Position numbers and translations under genes: made by a program. This document shows positions 1-12,289 of a stretch of DNA of 64,000 nucleotides, one piece after another. The notes beneath the pieces are model-generated. The model ran no database searches. It was given only the letters and a program-made list of their open reading frames with translations, and was not told where the DNA came from. Source of the stretch: Saccharum officinarum (lineage: Eukaryota > Streptophyta > Magnoliopsida > Poales > Poaceae); the NCBI GenBank assembly GCA_020631735.1, contig CM036167.1:62001-126000 (forward strand), given 5' to 3'. The number at the start of each line of letters is the position of its first letter. Within the stretch, counting starts at the first letter, position 1.

Positions 1-359
1 GGATTTGCACAGGTTTTTTACTAGAATCAGTTTAACTTCATATGAAAAATACATGAATAGGGGGGAAAATCCCGTGTTCCAAACAATGGGCAGGAATTTA
101 TTTCCACCTGACCCTTACCAGCATCCTGCAACACTCCGACCTATGCTCAAAAGAACCATTGGATCGTGTTACAAAAACGTGGCATTGAATTAGCTCCACG
201 ACGCTTCAAACTGAACGTTCATGCATCATTACAAATAGTGATCCAATTGTGAATACAATAAATGCAGCGCAAAATATCGGGACGTCATATGTATAGGATA
301 AACATGAGAATCAGGTGTTTGGATCCATTGTACAAACGAAAAAGACTGCAAAACAGTTA
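1..359. other. Intergenic, no gene recognised
   Basis: AT-rich sequence at the window edge. The only open frame is a 62-codon ORF at 5-193 with no recognisable motif, and I do not treat it as a gene. TTA at 357-359 is the left target duplication of the adjacent MITE. Confidence 0.5.
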
Positions 360-577
360 GGCCCTCTTTGATGGAGCTTCTGACGGTCCGACTCCCTCTG
401 ACGCGCCACTATGCATGCACTGTTTAGAGAAGCTATTTTCCTCTCTCCTTCTCCCCTCACTCACAGAGCCACGTACCGGAGCCACATATTCTAGCTCCGC
501 GATCTCTGGCTCTTCTGACACTTCTCTGACGTACGGTGCCAGAGCCGAAGCCAGCGAGAGCTCAGCCAAAGAGGCCC
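360..577. mobile_element. Tourist-like MITE (218 bp, TTA target duplication)
   Basis: The ends are imperfect inverted repeats: the left end reads GGCCCTCTTTG and the reverse complement of the right end reads GGGCCTCTTTG. TTA is present on both sides (357-359 and 578-580). A 3-bp TTA duplication with short TIRs is typical of PIF/Harbinger-derived Tourist MITEs, so the class is inferred from the duplication. The interior is GC-rich, unlike the surrounding AT-rich DNA. It has no coding capacity, and the ORF on the minus strand across it is incidental. Confidence 0.6.
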
Positions 578-580
578 TTA

Positions 581-2034
581 AAATGGTCTGAGAGGGAAAA
601 TGATGGAGTTTAATACCACGGGCTGTACCACCTTTTCCTCGTTACCTCTAGAAGCATAGGAGAAGGAAAGATTAAGGGAAGTAACAATGCACAATGTCTA
701 AAGTAGTTCTAGAGTGATGCATTTTTTCCTTGACAAAACTTATTACGGGGTCACCACTTTTTATCTTATCATTACTTGTCCTTTAACGGAGTCTTCAAGT
801 TAATTCTCACAAGAAAATATAATTCTAGATTCTTAAAAAAATAAAAAAAGATCTAGGCATTAATTTTGTAGACTCCAATCATCACTAATAATAATAGTCA
901 TTGATGTAATATGCTTTTTTTAAGAAGAAAAAGGTCTACTTGAACCTTCTAACTATTGGCAATTGTCTACTTCATCCTCTCACCTATAAAACCAAGCATT
1001 TAACCTCTTAAAATATTGAAAACTATCTAAATAACTCCTTGAGACACGGTTTTGAAGGCATTCGTTGACGTGGCATATTATGTGGGTGCTAACATGGCGG
1101 TGAGTCAGAGTCGGCAAACAGTAAAAGATGTCTACTTAACCTCCTAATGTATCAAAGGTTGACCACATAACCCCTCAACTATAAAATCCAATGTTATATT
1201 CCTTAAATCATCTAAAAATATTCAAATGATCCCGAATGGTACGATTTTGTAAGGTAGTTTTGACACCGTAGTCCATCACACTAGCCTTTACCCATGTTTA
1301 CACGTAGGCATGTTTGTTGTCTCCCTCTCCCTGCTCTTTCTAAGCTGCCCCACCACCCAATGAGCGGCACAACACCTCATGTCTCCTGCTCCACCTCATG
1401 GTACTCCTTGATAGCATTGAGCTCATGCATTGCACCGACGCCACCCTCGTTATCCATAGCGGTATTGAATGGGAGCCAATAAAGAAGAATTAGCCGAAGC
1501 ACAATTCTTTTATTTGCAATCACTCATCATCACCCCCTCCTTTGGTCATGTGCTCGGTCCTTTTGAGGTAGGCAAAGGAGGAGAAAGCACGAGGAATGGA
1601 GGATGTGAAAGGGGCTGGATGAATTACTTTGTATACTTTTTTTTCCATCCATTCATATTCCATTGCACCTCCATGTGTGTTTTACATGTGTTCAATTGAT
1701 ACTATCATATATGTTCATATTCTAATATAATATCCACATAGATACTTTCGTATATTTATCTGCTTGTGATAGACTTCAGTTATGAGTTTACTTTGTATAC
1801 TTTTCCATGTCTATTCATATTTTTCACCTTTGTATCACATCTTTCATATGTGCTCAACATGTGTTTTGTCCCATATCAATTACTTACGCTACTTTTCCAT
1901 CCCATTCATGTGTGCTTGACGTGATGTGTAGTAAATGATTAGTATGAAATTTTTTTGTCCCAGCTCTGTTTAGACTAGGTTTTCAATTCACCATTCGTTA
2001 TCTTATACCTGCAACCACCACTAGGCTAGCCTAC
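581..2034. other. Intergenic DNA with an imperfect direct duplication
   Basis: No gene recognised. Two adjacent segments, about 932-1125 and 1126-1262, share the same order of phrases: a GTCTACTT start, a CTATAAAA-CCAA block, then a TTAAATCAT/AAAATATT block. This suggests an old imperfect duplication of about 190 bp, probably a remnant of a transposon. The rest, to the Athila LTR start, is AT-rich and featureless by eye. Confidence 0.4.
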
Positions 2035-3337
2035 TGTTGACGGTCATTAAACACCAAATATAACCATCAACTATTGCATAAATTGATATGAAATGAATCA
2101 CAAACTATAGTTATAGGGTTTGGCTCTAACAAGTTCCATGAGTTTTGGTGCTCTCACTTTCCTTGCAGGAATATTTATTTTTTTACCAAATAAAAGTATC
2201 CCAAATGATAAATTGGAATGCACCATTTTAAAGAGCTTGTCGAGACAATCGAAATGGATATATTATTTGCTATATTTAGAGCCCAAAATAAAAAGATATT
2301 AAATTCATGACGAAACACACGTGGGAAGACTCTAGAAGACTCCAGAAGGCGAATCACCGAAGTGGAGCCCGAGGGGCTTCCATGTGGGGCCGGACGGCCC
2401 CACCCCCATGCCGGTCGACATGTTGGCTCTATGGGTCAGCCTCTCCTTCGTACGTCGGTTCCCCACCGCCTTCTAGGATGCACCTATGTCGTTCTTCAAA
2501 TCGGTTTGATCCGAGGGCTCACGTTGCACCCCCGGCCTATATAAGCAATCCTGTACCCCCCTCCCTAGAGCCATCCTGAAATCATAATTTATTATCTAGT
2601 CAGGATCAATTGAGAGGGGTCCCATGAAAGGATCAACCTCTCAGAGCCAGCTATCAAGAGAAGATTAGTCCTTATTATGATCTAGTCTTTGTATACAAAT
2701 AGAGAGAGTAAGGAAAGAGTTTGGAGGGAGTGCCGACCTGTCGGTGCTACCTCTATGGCTTGTACTTTGGTAGATCTAGGCTTCTCCAAGTCTATATCTG
2801 AGAAATCTCTGGTAATTGATTTCCGTTTAAAGTAAGTTTTGTGCTCTTTTGTTCATAGATTTATAGTTCTTTTGAGTGCTCTAGTTCTTGCTAGCTGGAT
2901 TAGAGTAGTAATTGTTAGCGTAAGTGTGGTGCTTATGTTATTGATTACCTTTGTTTGCTCCCTGCTTTCTGGTTATGTGGTAACAGCGGGTGGTGATAGC
3001 CCCATCTATCCTTTGTAGCCTACACCGAATTGAGTAGGTTCTTAAATTAGTAGGACCGTAGTCACATTGGTAGAGTAATCTTTCAACAGTGCTTTATCAT
3101 CTAGTGGCATTCCAAAGTGAACATTAGAATCATAAGCCTTACTTTGCATAGGGTCATAACCATAGGAATCCTTTCTACTCATATCTTAAACCTTGATTGT
3201 TACCCTTGGACAAACTAGAGTTTATACGACACTAATTTCCCTATGGATACGATACTTGAAATACTTCCGAGTGAAAACTACTTCGATACCCGTGCGCTTG
3301 CGGATATTGTCTCTGTGTGCCTCCATAGGTGTCAACA
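2035..3337 (+). repeat. 5' LTR of the Athila-type element
   Basis: It begins TGTTGAC and ends GTCAACA, a perfect 7-bp terminal inverted repeat with the canonical TG...CA ends, giving 1303 bp. It contains a TATA box at 2537-2545 and is followed 8 bp later by the primer binding site. No 3' partner is present in the window, so LTR divergence cannot be used to date it. Confidence 0.85.
2537..2545 (+). promoter_or_regulatory. TATA box in the Athila-type LTR
   Basis: CTATATAAG in a GC-rich context about 800 bp before the LTR end, placed where an LTR promoter is expected. This is inferred from motif and position only. Confidence 0.5.
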
Positions 3338-3345
3338 AAGTTTTC

Positions 3346-3363
3346 TGGCACCGTTGCCGGGGA
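3346..3363 (+). promoter_or_regulatory. Primer binding site, Athila type
   Basis: TGGCACCGTTGCCGGGGA lies just inside the 5' LTR. Athila elements carry TGGCGCCGTTGCCGGGGA here, usually assigned to tRNA-Asp. This copy differs by one base (A for G at the fifth position). Confidence 0.85.
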
Positions 3364-3429
3364 AACGGTTGCTGTGATTTCGTCAAACCAGGTTTGTCCT
3401 TGTATCTTTTATTTTATTTATGTTTAAGC

Positions 3430-4563
3430 ATGGATAATATCATGCCTATCAATCAATTTACTGCTCCCACAGGCGCGCACCTAGAGCCACCAGAATCATT
3501 GAAACCCATCCTTATACCTAGCTATGAGTTGCGTCCAAGTTTAATAAACATGGTCCAGGAACAATCGTTCTCAGGAGAAGGTGATGAAAACCCATATACT
3601 CGCCTATAAGAGTTTGAGCAAACTTATGCATGCTTGCGTATCGTGGGCATGTCACATGAAACCTTAGAGTGGAAGCTATTTCTGTTCTTTTTAACGGGAA
3701 GATCTAAACATTGGTATATGCGAACCGTAGGGACTGTACAAGGAGATTGGGAAGCTCTATGCTCTAGCTTTTTCTTATCTTTCTTTCCCATCTCTGGAGT
3801 GGTTAGCCTTCGAATAGAGGTTCTATCTTTTAAACAAAAAGAAAAAGAATATCTTGGTGCGGCGTGGGCACGTTTTAATGACCTAGTCAATTCTAGTCCC
3901 AACCTTGCCATTCAAGACCATATGCTTTTACAACACTTTTATGTGAGTCTTAATGGAGAGACCGCACAGCTTCTTGATACGACTTCTAGAGGTGCCTTCT
4001 TGCATTGCTCTGCTAGTGAAGGGAGAAATATCCTTAGAAAAATCTTAGAAAACATCCCCAACACCAGCATTCATGACGATGGTCTAGAAGATGTAATTGA
4101 GAAAACTCCAGAGGAAGAACCACTGATAGTTGAGCCTGAGCCTTTAACTACACCACTTGAAGCCTCAACTATCCTCCAAGTTCTCGAACCACCAAAGGAG
4201 GAAGAAATTCCACCTTTGAAAAATATTCTTGAATTCGAGGATGAGCTTTTCTCCGATTTTGGAAACATATCAAATTATTCTGCAATAAGGAAATCTTTGG
4301 CAAAATCAGCACCTAACCAACATCTTCCTGACCCAACCGAAGAGAAGTTCCTTAAAAAGACTATGAAGGAGTTGACAACAATCATAAGCAATGAGTGGTT
4401 GGGAGAATCCAAGCTTTCTCCGAAAGTCATTCGTTTAGATTCTCCCTCTACCTCCATTCGTTGTCAGATTCATAAAACCTCCTTCGATGCTTTTTATAAT
4501 CCGGTTGTAGGAGTAAATATTATGTTTAAATCTTTTGCACATATACTTCCTGAAAATTTTTAA
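3430..4563 (+). pseudogene. Athila-type gag (and start of protease region), interrupted
   Basis: This would encode the capsid/nucleocapsid precursor. The ATG at 3430 lies about 65 bp after the PBS and opens a frame starting MDNIMPIN. The same frame is broken by TAA at 3607-3609 and continues to TAA at 4561-4563. Downstream of the stop comes a retrotransposon gag domain (WYMRTVGT, then an FNDLV block and an LLQHFYVSLNG block), a linker rich in Glu and Pro, and a C-terminal stretch resembling the region before the Athila protease. I see no CCHC knuckle. The internal stop makes it a pseudogene unless read through. Confidence 0.8.
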
Positions 4564-5550
4564 TTAACTCCAATAACCAAGTTTCTAAAAAGTCTCTTCG
4601 GGCAAATCCTCCCTAGAGAAGGAATTTTTCATCTCATCCCTATCAAAGTAGATGAAACTAAGGTGTATCTTAGTTTCTATGTTTTTGATATTTGGGAATT
4701 TGGTCTTCTGATAGGCATCCAATAGAGAGACTCCTACATGAAGGAAGAAAGGGGAGTATAAATGTAAGACTCAGGAAAAGCATAAATCTTTCTATCCCCA
4801 TCACTCGCTTCGTACATGCTAAGACAGAGTTGAGTCCTGGGCAAGATCAAATGGAGGAGATTATGGCCGCTTCACTCCTGGAAGCTTCTAACAAAATTTT
4901 TGAAGAAGTCACCCAGGATTTCATCCAAGATGAAGAAGAACCGCGAGATCCTTTCCCTCTAGATGAAACTCAAGAGCCACCGAAACCCCCCATTGTGCTC
5001 AAACTCTTTTCTTCAGGTTTGAAATATGATTTTCTAAACAATGATAAGGAGTCACCTGTGATTATTAGTGATAAACTCTCTAAGGATGAGACACTCCGAA
5101 CTGTTTTAGAAAAGCATCGTTCTGCCTTTGGCTACTCACTTGAAGACCTCAAGGGGATTAGTCCTGCCCTTTGCACCCATCGCATTCCCATAGATCCAAC
5201 ATATCCACCTTCTAGTGAGCCCCAATGTAGGCTTAACAATGTGATAAGAGAAGTTGTTAAGAAAGAGGTTTTGAAACTTTTGTATGAAGGGATAATATAT
5301 CTCGTGCCACATAGTGAGTGGGTAAGCCTGGTACAAGTTGTACCAAAGAAAGGGGGCATGACTATGGTAAAAAATAAAAAAATGAATTAATCCCATAATG
5401 AACAGTCATAGGATGACGGATGTGTATTGATTACCAAAAACTTAATAAGGCAACAAAGAAAGATCACTTCCCGTTACCCTTCATCGATGAGATATTGGAA
5501 CGACTTACAAATCATTCTTTCTTTTGTTTTCTTGATGAGTATTCTGGCTA
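4564..5550 (+). pseudogene. Athila-type protease remnant and N-terminal reverse transcriptase
   Basis: Protease-like coding persists in broken frames at about 4570-4730 (phrases such as FYVFDIWEF and LLIGHPIERL). An open frame at 4692-5390 then runs into the reverse transcriptase N terminus, with KHRSAFGYSLEDLKGI, the IDPTYPP region and VVPKKGGM, all typical of the Ty3 RT lead-in. It stops at 5388-5390. Degenerate RT coding continues to about 5550 (FLDEYSGY), where the solo LTR interrupts it. Several frameshifts are present. Confidence 0.75.
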
Positions 5551-5555
5551 TCATC

Positions 5556-8500
5556 TGTAACACCCCAGGTGTTTGTCACTCATTAAGTAGTGGGTTTGAG
5601 CTCAAACATGGAATATTAAGTGGTGATGAAGATGTCAAGGTCAAACCTATGGAAATAAGCCCCAACTTAAACTTGGATATTTCACCCTTGCTTTACGTAT
5701 AGGCCCTTTTCAAGATATATGCTTGGTTGGTCTAATTGTAATATCTTCATGTGTCTCGCATCAATACCCATCTATATTGGTCACTGGAAAAGTTTTATGA
5801 AGTTTGGAATCAAAAAGTCACATGAAATGATAAGTTATATCCTTGATGGAATGGTTTTACTAAGTGCTCGAATTGCACTATTAAGTGAATGGATATACAA
5901 ATCATCAACCAAACCTTTCCACCTTGCCCAAACGGCTCTAGATGAACTCTACAACAAAAGTCATGAAAGGTTCATGTTGAGCAAATGCCCAGAAAATGCT
6001 CCAATGAATCAAAAAGGATAAATTAAGCTTTATCGTGATCCTACTTTGGTCAAATTAGAACTATAGCTTCTGCACATGTTTTGGGCCTTAAATAAAAGTT
6101 GTAGGACATGTTATGGAGAAGAAACTTTGTTTAAGGGTCAAGAGCTAGTTTGGTCCATAACCTAGTCAAACAGAGGTCACAAGATTGAATCTACTGCAGT
6201 TTTCAGCACTTAGAATTATTTCTAAGTCTGGGATTTCAATGGCGATGATGGTTGGCATCTTGCGTTCCCGAAATTTTGTTAAGAAACTCAAGTTGTGCCA
6301 AGTATGAAAGTTGGAGATAATTTTGTGGAGATGGCCCAGGAAAAATTTGCATTAAGTTTGACCTCGATTTGGCCAGCAAGTTGGAGTTTCTTTGTCGGTC
6401 ATCAATGTGTTGACACTACTATCTTGGCAACTGTTTAACTATTAATCCATTGCTCTAATGACCTTGGCCCCTTAATGAAAAATATAGAGCATTAGGAGGG
6501 GAACAACTTTGCTTTTAGGTCCATGTCTAGATTCAGTCCAGAGCCAGCCCAAACGTGGCCTCCAACATGGGCACAACGACGCACACCACATGTTTGTGAA
6601 TTTGTCTCCGTGGCAACCATGCATGAGTCGTGCCCCCACCATGGCCGATGGCCGCTGCCGCGTGCCCTGCGCCCCTGCCATCAAGATGTGGATGCTTGAG
6701 CACCCCCCTGCCTCGCCCTCCCTCACTCCCGCGCCTCCTAGCTCTCCTTCTCGCTCTCGAGCCGCTCCAATGCGGAGCCACCATGGCCGCCGGTACTCCG
6801 CTCCATGGCAGTGCCGCCCGGCTCATCCCTGCCCTAAGTTGAGCTCACCACCGTCTCCGCCTCGCCTCTCTCCATCCCTTGTGCATGCTCGCCCAAGCTG
6901 TTGGCCTTCGGAGCACCGCCGCCGTCGAAGGGCTGCCGCCGATGCCGCCTGCTCGTGTGGCCTCACCTCCTCAGGTCTCCCCAAGGCAAGCCGTGGCCAC
7001 CATCAAGTGCGCGTGAGCCCCCTAGACCTCCGCCGCACTTCCCCCGCCGCCGGCGTCCACCCTACTAGCCTCCCCGATGAGCTCCTCTGCTCCAAATCAC
7101 GCTAAGGACCTCGTCCTCGAATTTGAAGTAGTCCCGGGGCCTATCTGCACTGTCATAGACTCAGAGGAATAATGCTCCAGGGACCTGTTTGTGTTGATTT
7201 TGTAGAAACTTTGAAAAATCATAGTAAATCATAGAAAAATCCAAAAATAGCAAATGAAAACTTTTTGGAATCCTTGTGAAATTCTCTATGCATTAGATCT
7301 ATAATATGGTATGTTTTAGTTTAAAGTTTTCTCTGTAAAAATAGATTTATGCAATTAGGTTTTAATGCTAGTTGAATTTGTTATTTTTCATAACTGAAGA
7401 TCTAGGGCTCCAAATGAGGTGAAATTTTTATGGCATGCTACTCATATTGTTTGATGTGTGGTAAAAATTTCATGGTCATTGGTTGCTTTATGAGTGAGTT
7501 ATTGATCTATCTTGCTCTCACATGATTTCTTGCTTTAACATTTTGTATTTTTTCATAGAGGTTGCTATACATGTTCAAATGACTTGAAATTTGTACAGTA
7601 GACTATTGAAAGGTTGTGTGAGCTACTATAATTTTTGTAGACTTTATTACGCATGTTTGGTATATGTTCATTAATTCACCTTATTATCCAAATAAATTAA
7701 GAAATGTATTAAAAGAATTTATTTGGTGGGGGACACTATGCTTTCTGGTGTTCATTAGTCATGTGTGACATGTTGGTAAAGTTGGTTTTGTCCAATTATA
7801 TGTTTGCAACATAAGTTAATATTTATTCTTGCAATTGATGCTTCCTAGATAGTTTCTAGGACTTTGGTAATTACACCATGAAAATGATGTTTGCTAGGAA
7901 ACATGCTTATAGAAAAGTTGTAGATAACTCATTAATCCTTATGTTAAATTTTAGTGGCATTTGGCCTTATAGTTTGTGAGTAATGTCTGTTCCAAGTTGG
8001 ATTCCAGAAATGGTTGTTCTCTGGAATCACTGGACCAGTTTCTATAAATATACATGTTTGACTTGGTTAAATTGAGAATCATACTAAGATGATTAAAGTT
8101 GAATTGTAGACAATTTCATAAGCTTTCCAGAATGTCTTATTGCATAGCTATTGGATTTGTATAACTCCAGTTATGATCTAAACATGTAGTTGTTGTTTGC
8201 AGTTCAGAAATTGTCAGATGCTAGTTATGGTTGTTTACTCCATGTGTTGCTAAGTGTGGCTTATGCCCTTGATGATGGTCAAGTTAAGATACTTGTGATC
8301 TTGTTAAACTTGTGTTATGCTTGATCTGGTTAAAAAGCTATTGGTGTCTAGGTCTTGCATAATCTTGTGTTTACTAGAATGCTTTTGTGATGCATCTTGT
8401 GTTACTATTCATCATATTCATACACATGCATCTTGCATCTCATCTAGGTACGCTAGATGCACTATTTGAAGGATGAGATGTTGAAGCCAAACCCGAAGAC

Positions 8501-10119
8501 GGTGTTTGGTGGACCTATCCCGAAGATGGAAGGACTAAGAAAGTGTCAGGATGGGAGATGCTCGCCAGGCGAGTGTCATCTGTCAAACACTAACCTAAGT
8601 GTTCGATCCTAGACAAGCCCCGGAGCATTATAAGCCTCCTACTTTATAAAAGTAATTGAGTATATATGTTATATATGTATTGTTGCATTAAGTTATAGGA
8701 GTTGATTGGAAACACTTGCTGCATATATACCCTTTTCTTGTCTCATAAATATGCCTGGAATCCTATTTTTTTAGGTTCAGGATCGAAAATATTACTTAGC
8801 CATGCTTAGACTGGTAGAAGTCGGGTGATTTCCTGTCACTTGCGAGATATAGGTGGATACCTAGTTATGGTTGGCTATAATTATTATCAGGGAAAATAAC
8901 CAAGTGTTGATGGATAAATAGAGACCGGGCGGAGTCTTATATGGTTTTGGACTATAGTGATTTTGTCTGTGTCGGTTAAGGACTGACCGTTGCTCATCCC
9001 CTTGTCATGTTGAACGCATGCCTCACATTTAGTTGGCCAAATAACGTATCTTTCGACCGTGAAGCTAGTGACACTATTTGGGCCAGGATAAACTCGGGCT
9101 GACAGATTGGTGCTGAAGGGGGTAAGACCGGGGCACGAAGAGTGAGCCCAAGGGCAGGCTGGGTCCTGATTCCTGGCAGTCGGGAGGCTCCTGGGTAGTG
9201 TAGTCCATGATTGTTATCCTGCGACGTTTACCTGAATGGTGTCATTGGTGATCTGTAGCTCACTTGATCGGTGAGTGTGGTTTGTGTGAGGAATAAATCA
9301 CCAGCTAATTACAAAACAATTTGAATCGTCATCGCTCCTGGATAGTGAGCACTTGACTCGAGCTACAACATCGTAGTAATGATGATGGAACACGGATGGT
9401 TATGTGGATTATGTTGGAAATGCTAAACCTGAGATGGTAACTTTGATGTTAATGGTTAATCAAGTAATTGCTTTAGCATAGGTGCTTACCTAGATTAACA
9501 GGTTATAACAAAGATGATGCAAAAGTACTTAAAATGGTTTATTCATGATAACTCATGCTTTTTGCAAATGAGTCAAGCTAGCCCACTAAAAGAAAGCTTT
9601 GCGTACTCCTTCGTGTCATGTTCTTTCTGGTTTATGATGGGTAAGTCTAACTGAGTACCTTCTTGTACTTAGGGTTTATTTCCACTTATTGCAGGTTATG
9701 ATGTATCATGGCTACTGCAAGAATTGAATGGCTCCTGCCATAGTGGCGGAGTGTGATCATGGGCATGATTCTCCTAAGTTATCTTGTCTCTAATGCTTTT
9801 GTTGAAGGTTGACCTTGGTATTGGCATGTACTTGAAATAAGAGGATGTTAGTTTCAAACTACTTTGCTTCCGCTACTTTTGAACTTGAGTTGTAATAACT
9901 CTATTGAATTCCGATCTATGTTGAATTACTTATGAAATGGATGTAACATGTGACTTGTTATGTTGAACCACTATGATCTTGGCTTGTATATTAGTTGGTT
10001 TGAAATCCCTCGTGATTTCATTGGACTACCAGAGTTATAGGAGCTTAAGTACAGGAATTTAATTGCTCCGGTAATTGTTTTTGTACTTTTGTTCTTATAA
10101 TTTGAGCGGTTCCATTACA
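5556..10119 (+). mobile_element. Solo LTR, chromovirus (Tekay-like) type, 4.56 kb
   Basis: It starts TGTAACACCCC and ends CCATTACA. It is flanked by a perfect 5-bp duplication, TCATC at 5551-5555 and 10120-10124. The host Athila reverse transcriptase reads up to one copy of the duplication and resumes after the other, so the boundaries are firm. No internal protein domains occur between the ends, so this is a solo LTR, the product of LTR-LTR recombination. The family call rests on the TGTAACACC start and its length, and is an inference. A GC-rich patch at 6500-7110 yields long spurious ORFs. Confidence 0.85.
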
Positions 10120-10124
10120 TCATC

Positions 10125-10960
10125 AAATCCCGATCCATCCTGATGACCAAAACAAAACTACTTTTACTTGCTCCTATGAAACTTATGCTTATCATAGGAT
10201 GTCTTTCAAACTATGCAACGCTCTAACTTCGTTCCAAAGGTGAATGATGTCTATATTTTTTGATATGATAGAAGTAATCATGGAAGTTTTTATGGATCAT
10301 TTTTCTGTTTATAAAAAAACTTTTGATGATTGCTTAGAAAATTTAGACAAAGTTTTGCAAAGATGTGAGAAAAAGCACTTAGTCTTTAATGGGAAAAATG
10401 TCATTTCATGGTTAGAGAAGGTATAGTGCTTGGACACGAACGTAGGATTGAGGTAGACTGAGCTAAGATAGAAGTGATAGAACAACTATCTCCTCCTACA
10501 AACATCAAAGGGGTACAAAGTTTTCTTAGTCATGCGGGGTTCTATCGCCGTTTTATAAAAAACTTTTCTCATATTGCTAGACCCCTTATAAGTTTGCTAG
10601 CCAAGGATGCTCTCTTTGAGTTTGATGATGAGTGTTTAAATGCCTTTTAAATCCTTAAGAAAGCACCCATCTCTGCACCAATCATTGAACCCCCTGATTG
10701 ATCGCTGCCTTTTGAAATCATGTGTGATGCTAGTGATTATGTTGTGGGGGCAGTTTTGGGTCAAACAAAAGATAGAAAGTATCATGCAATTTTTTATGCT
10801 AGTAAAACTTTGTCAAGACCTCAACTTAATTATGCAACAACTGAGAAAGAGCCCCTGGCTGTTGTTTTTGCTATTGATAAGTTTAGATCTTACTTAGTAG
10901 GAGCCAAGGTTATTGTTTACACTAATCATGCTTCTCTTAAGTATCTTCCTTACTAAGAAA
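10125..10960 (+). pseudogene. Athila-type reverse transcriptase (C-terminal part) and RNase H
   Basis: It resumes directly after the solo LTR. The RT palm region is visible at 10125-10430: FMDHFSVY stands where FMDDFSVY is usual, so the second catalytic Asp of the YxDD-type motif is replaced by His. The thumb/connection follows (FLSHAGFYRRF at about 10523). RNase H is seen at 10720-10956 (MCDASDYVVGAVLG, then NYATTEKE). Stops and shifts near 10245, 10425, 10650 and 10956 break the frame. It is non-functional. Confidence 0.8.
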
Positions 10961-12289
10961 GATGCTAAGACATGACTTATAAGATGGATCCTTTTGCTTT
11001 AAGAAATTGAATTAGAAATTAAAGATAACAAAGGGATAGAAAATTCTGTAGCCGATCACTTGTCAAGAATGCAGTTCAAGAACCCACAGGAGCTGCCCAT
11101 CAATGATTTTCTATGGGACGACATGATCCTAAAGGTCACAGGATCTGACCCCTGGTACACAAATATTGTTAATTTTATGGTTGCAGGTATGTACCATCAG
11201 GGGAGAATAAGTGGAAGCTCATCTATGAAAGTCACCTCCACCTATGGGATGAACCATACCTCTACCGAGTCTGCTCCGATGGACTGCTCAGGAGCTGAGT
11301 TTCGGCTGAAGAAGCAACTAAGATCATTGAAAGATGTCACTCATCACTGTATGGAGGACATTATGGGGCATTCCGCACTAATGCTAAGATCTAGCAAAGT
11401 GGATTCTTCTAGCAAACCATGTACGAAGACACCAAAGACTTTATATGAAGGTGCATCCCATGTCAGAAACATGGGAATATCAATGCAAGAGACACCATGC
11501 CACTCACAACCAACCGCCAGTTAGAACTCTTTGATATATGGGGAATCGACTACATGGGGCCATTTCCAAAATCCCAACAGTGTGAATATATCTTGGTGGC
11601 AGTTGAATATGTCTCAAAATGGGTTGAAGCTTTACCATGTCGAGCTGTAAATTCCAATAACGCCAAGAGGATGTTTTTAGAGACCATCTTTTCACGCTTT
11701 GGAGTTCCACACATGGTAATAAGTGATGGAGGTCTGCACTTCATTGATAGAAGGTTTAGACGCTTCTTATCCAATCATGGGGTCCGTCATAACATCGTGA
11801 CACCATATCATCCTCAAACAAGCGGTCAAGCAGTAATGTTAAATAAGCAAATCAAGAACATTCTACATAAGACTGTCAATGAGATGGGGACAGCATGGAA
11901 AGATAAGTTACATGAAGCACTATGGGCTTACAAAACAACCTATAAAACACCTCTTGAGATGTCACCATACCAACTTGTCTATGTGAAGACATGTCACTTA
12001 CCTGTTGAGCTGGAATTCAGAGCACATTGGGCCATAAAAAGGCGGAACATGGACTTTGAAGCAGCTGGGAAGAAGAGATAGATACAACTCTCTAAGCTAG
12101 AGGAATGAAGATAAAAGGCATATCATAATGCAAAACTCAACAAGGAGAGAACAAAAAGGTGGTATGACAAAAGATTGAAAAAGAAGGAATTTAAACCAGG
12201 TGACAAGGTGTTGCTTTTCAACTCAAGAATGAAATTGTTTGGACATGGAAAACTATGAAGAAAATGGGAAGGACCTTACAAGGTAATTA
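10961..12289 (+). pseudogene. Athila-type integrase, decayed
   Basis: An HHCC zinc-binding region is recognisable at about 11320-11490 in broken frames (RCHSSLYGGHYG, then RCIPCQKHGN). An open frame at 11497-12081 covers the catalytic core: WGIDYMGPFPKS supplies the first Asp and VISDGGLHF the second. The third acidic residue, expected after SGQA, is Val (GTA at 11833-11835), so the DDE triad is incomplete. C-terminal coding ([12 protein letters not shown] and FGHGKL) continues to about 12280 in other frames. The sequence ends where the inverted LTR begins. Confidence 0.82.

Larger units (their letters stand above)
2035..12289 (+). mobile_element. Athila-type Ty3 LTR retrotransposon, decayed and interrupted
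   Basis: Read on the plus strand, the order is 5' LTR, PBS, gag, protease region, reverse transcriptase, RNase H and integrase, which is the Ty3 order. The PBS and the protein sequences match the Athila lineage as I know it. The reading frames carry stops and frameshifts throughout, so the element is not autonomous. A solo LTR (5556-10119) sits inside the reverse transcriptase. The 3' part, including any env-like region and the 3' LTR, is missing because another LTR starts at 12290 and runs into an assembly gap. Without the insertion, about 5.7 kb remain. Confidence 0.88.

Noticed and set aside
6509..7105. 198-codon ORF in a GC-rich patch
   Set aside because: It lies inside the solo LTR 5556-10119, overlaps other ORFs on both strands and shows Pro/Ser/Ala-rich low complexity.
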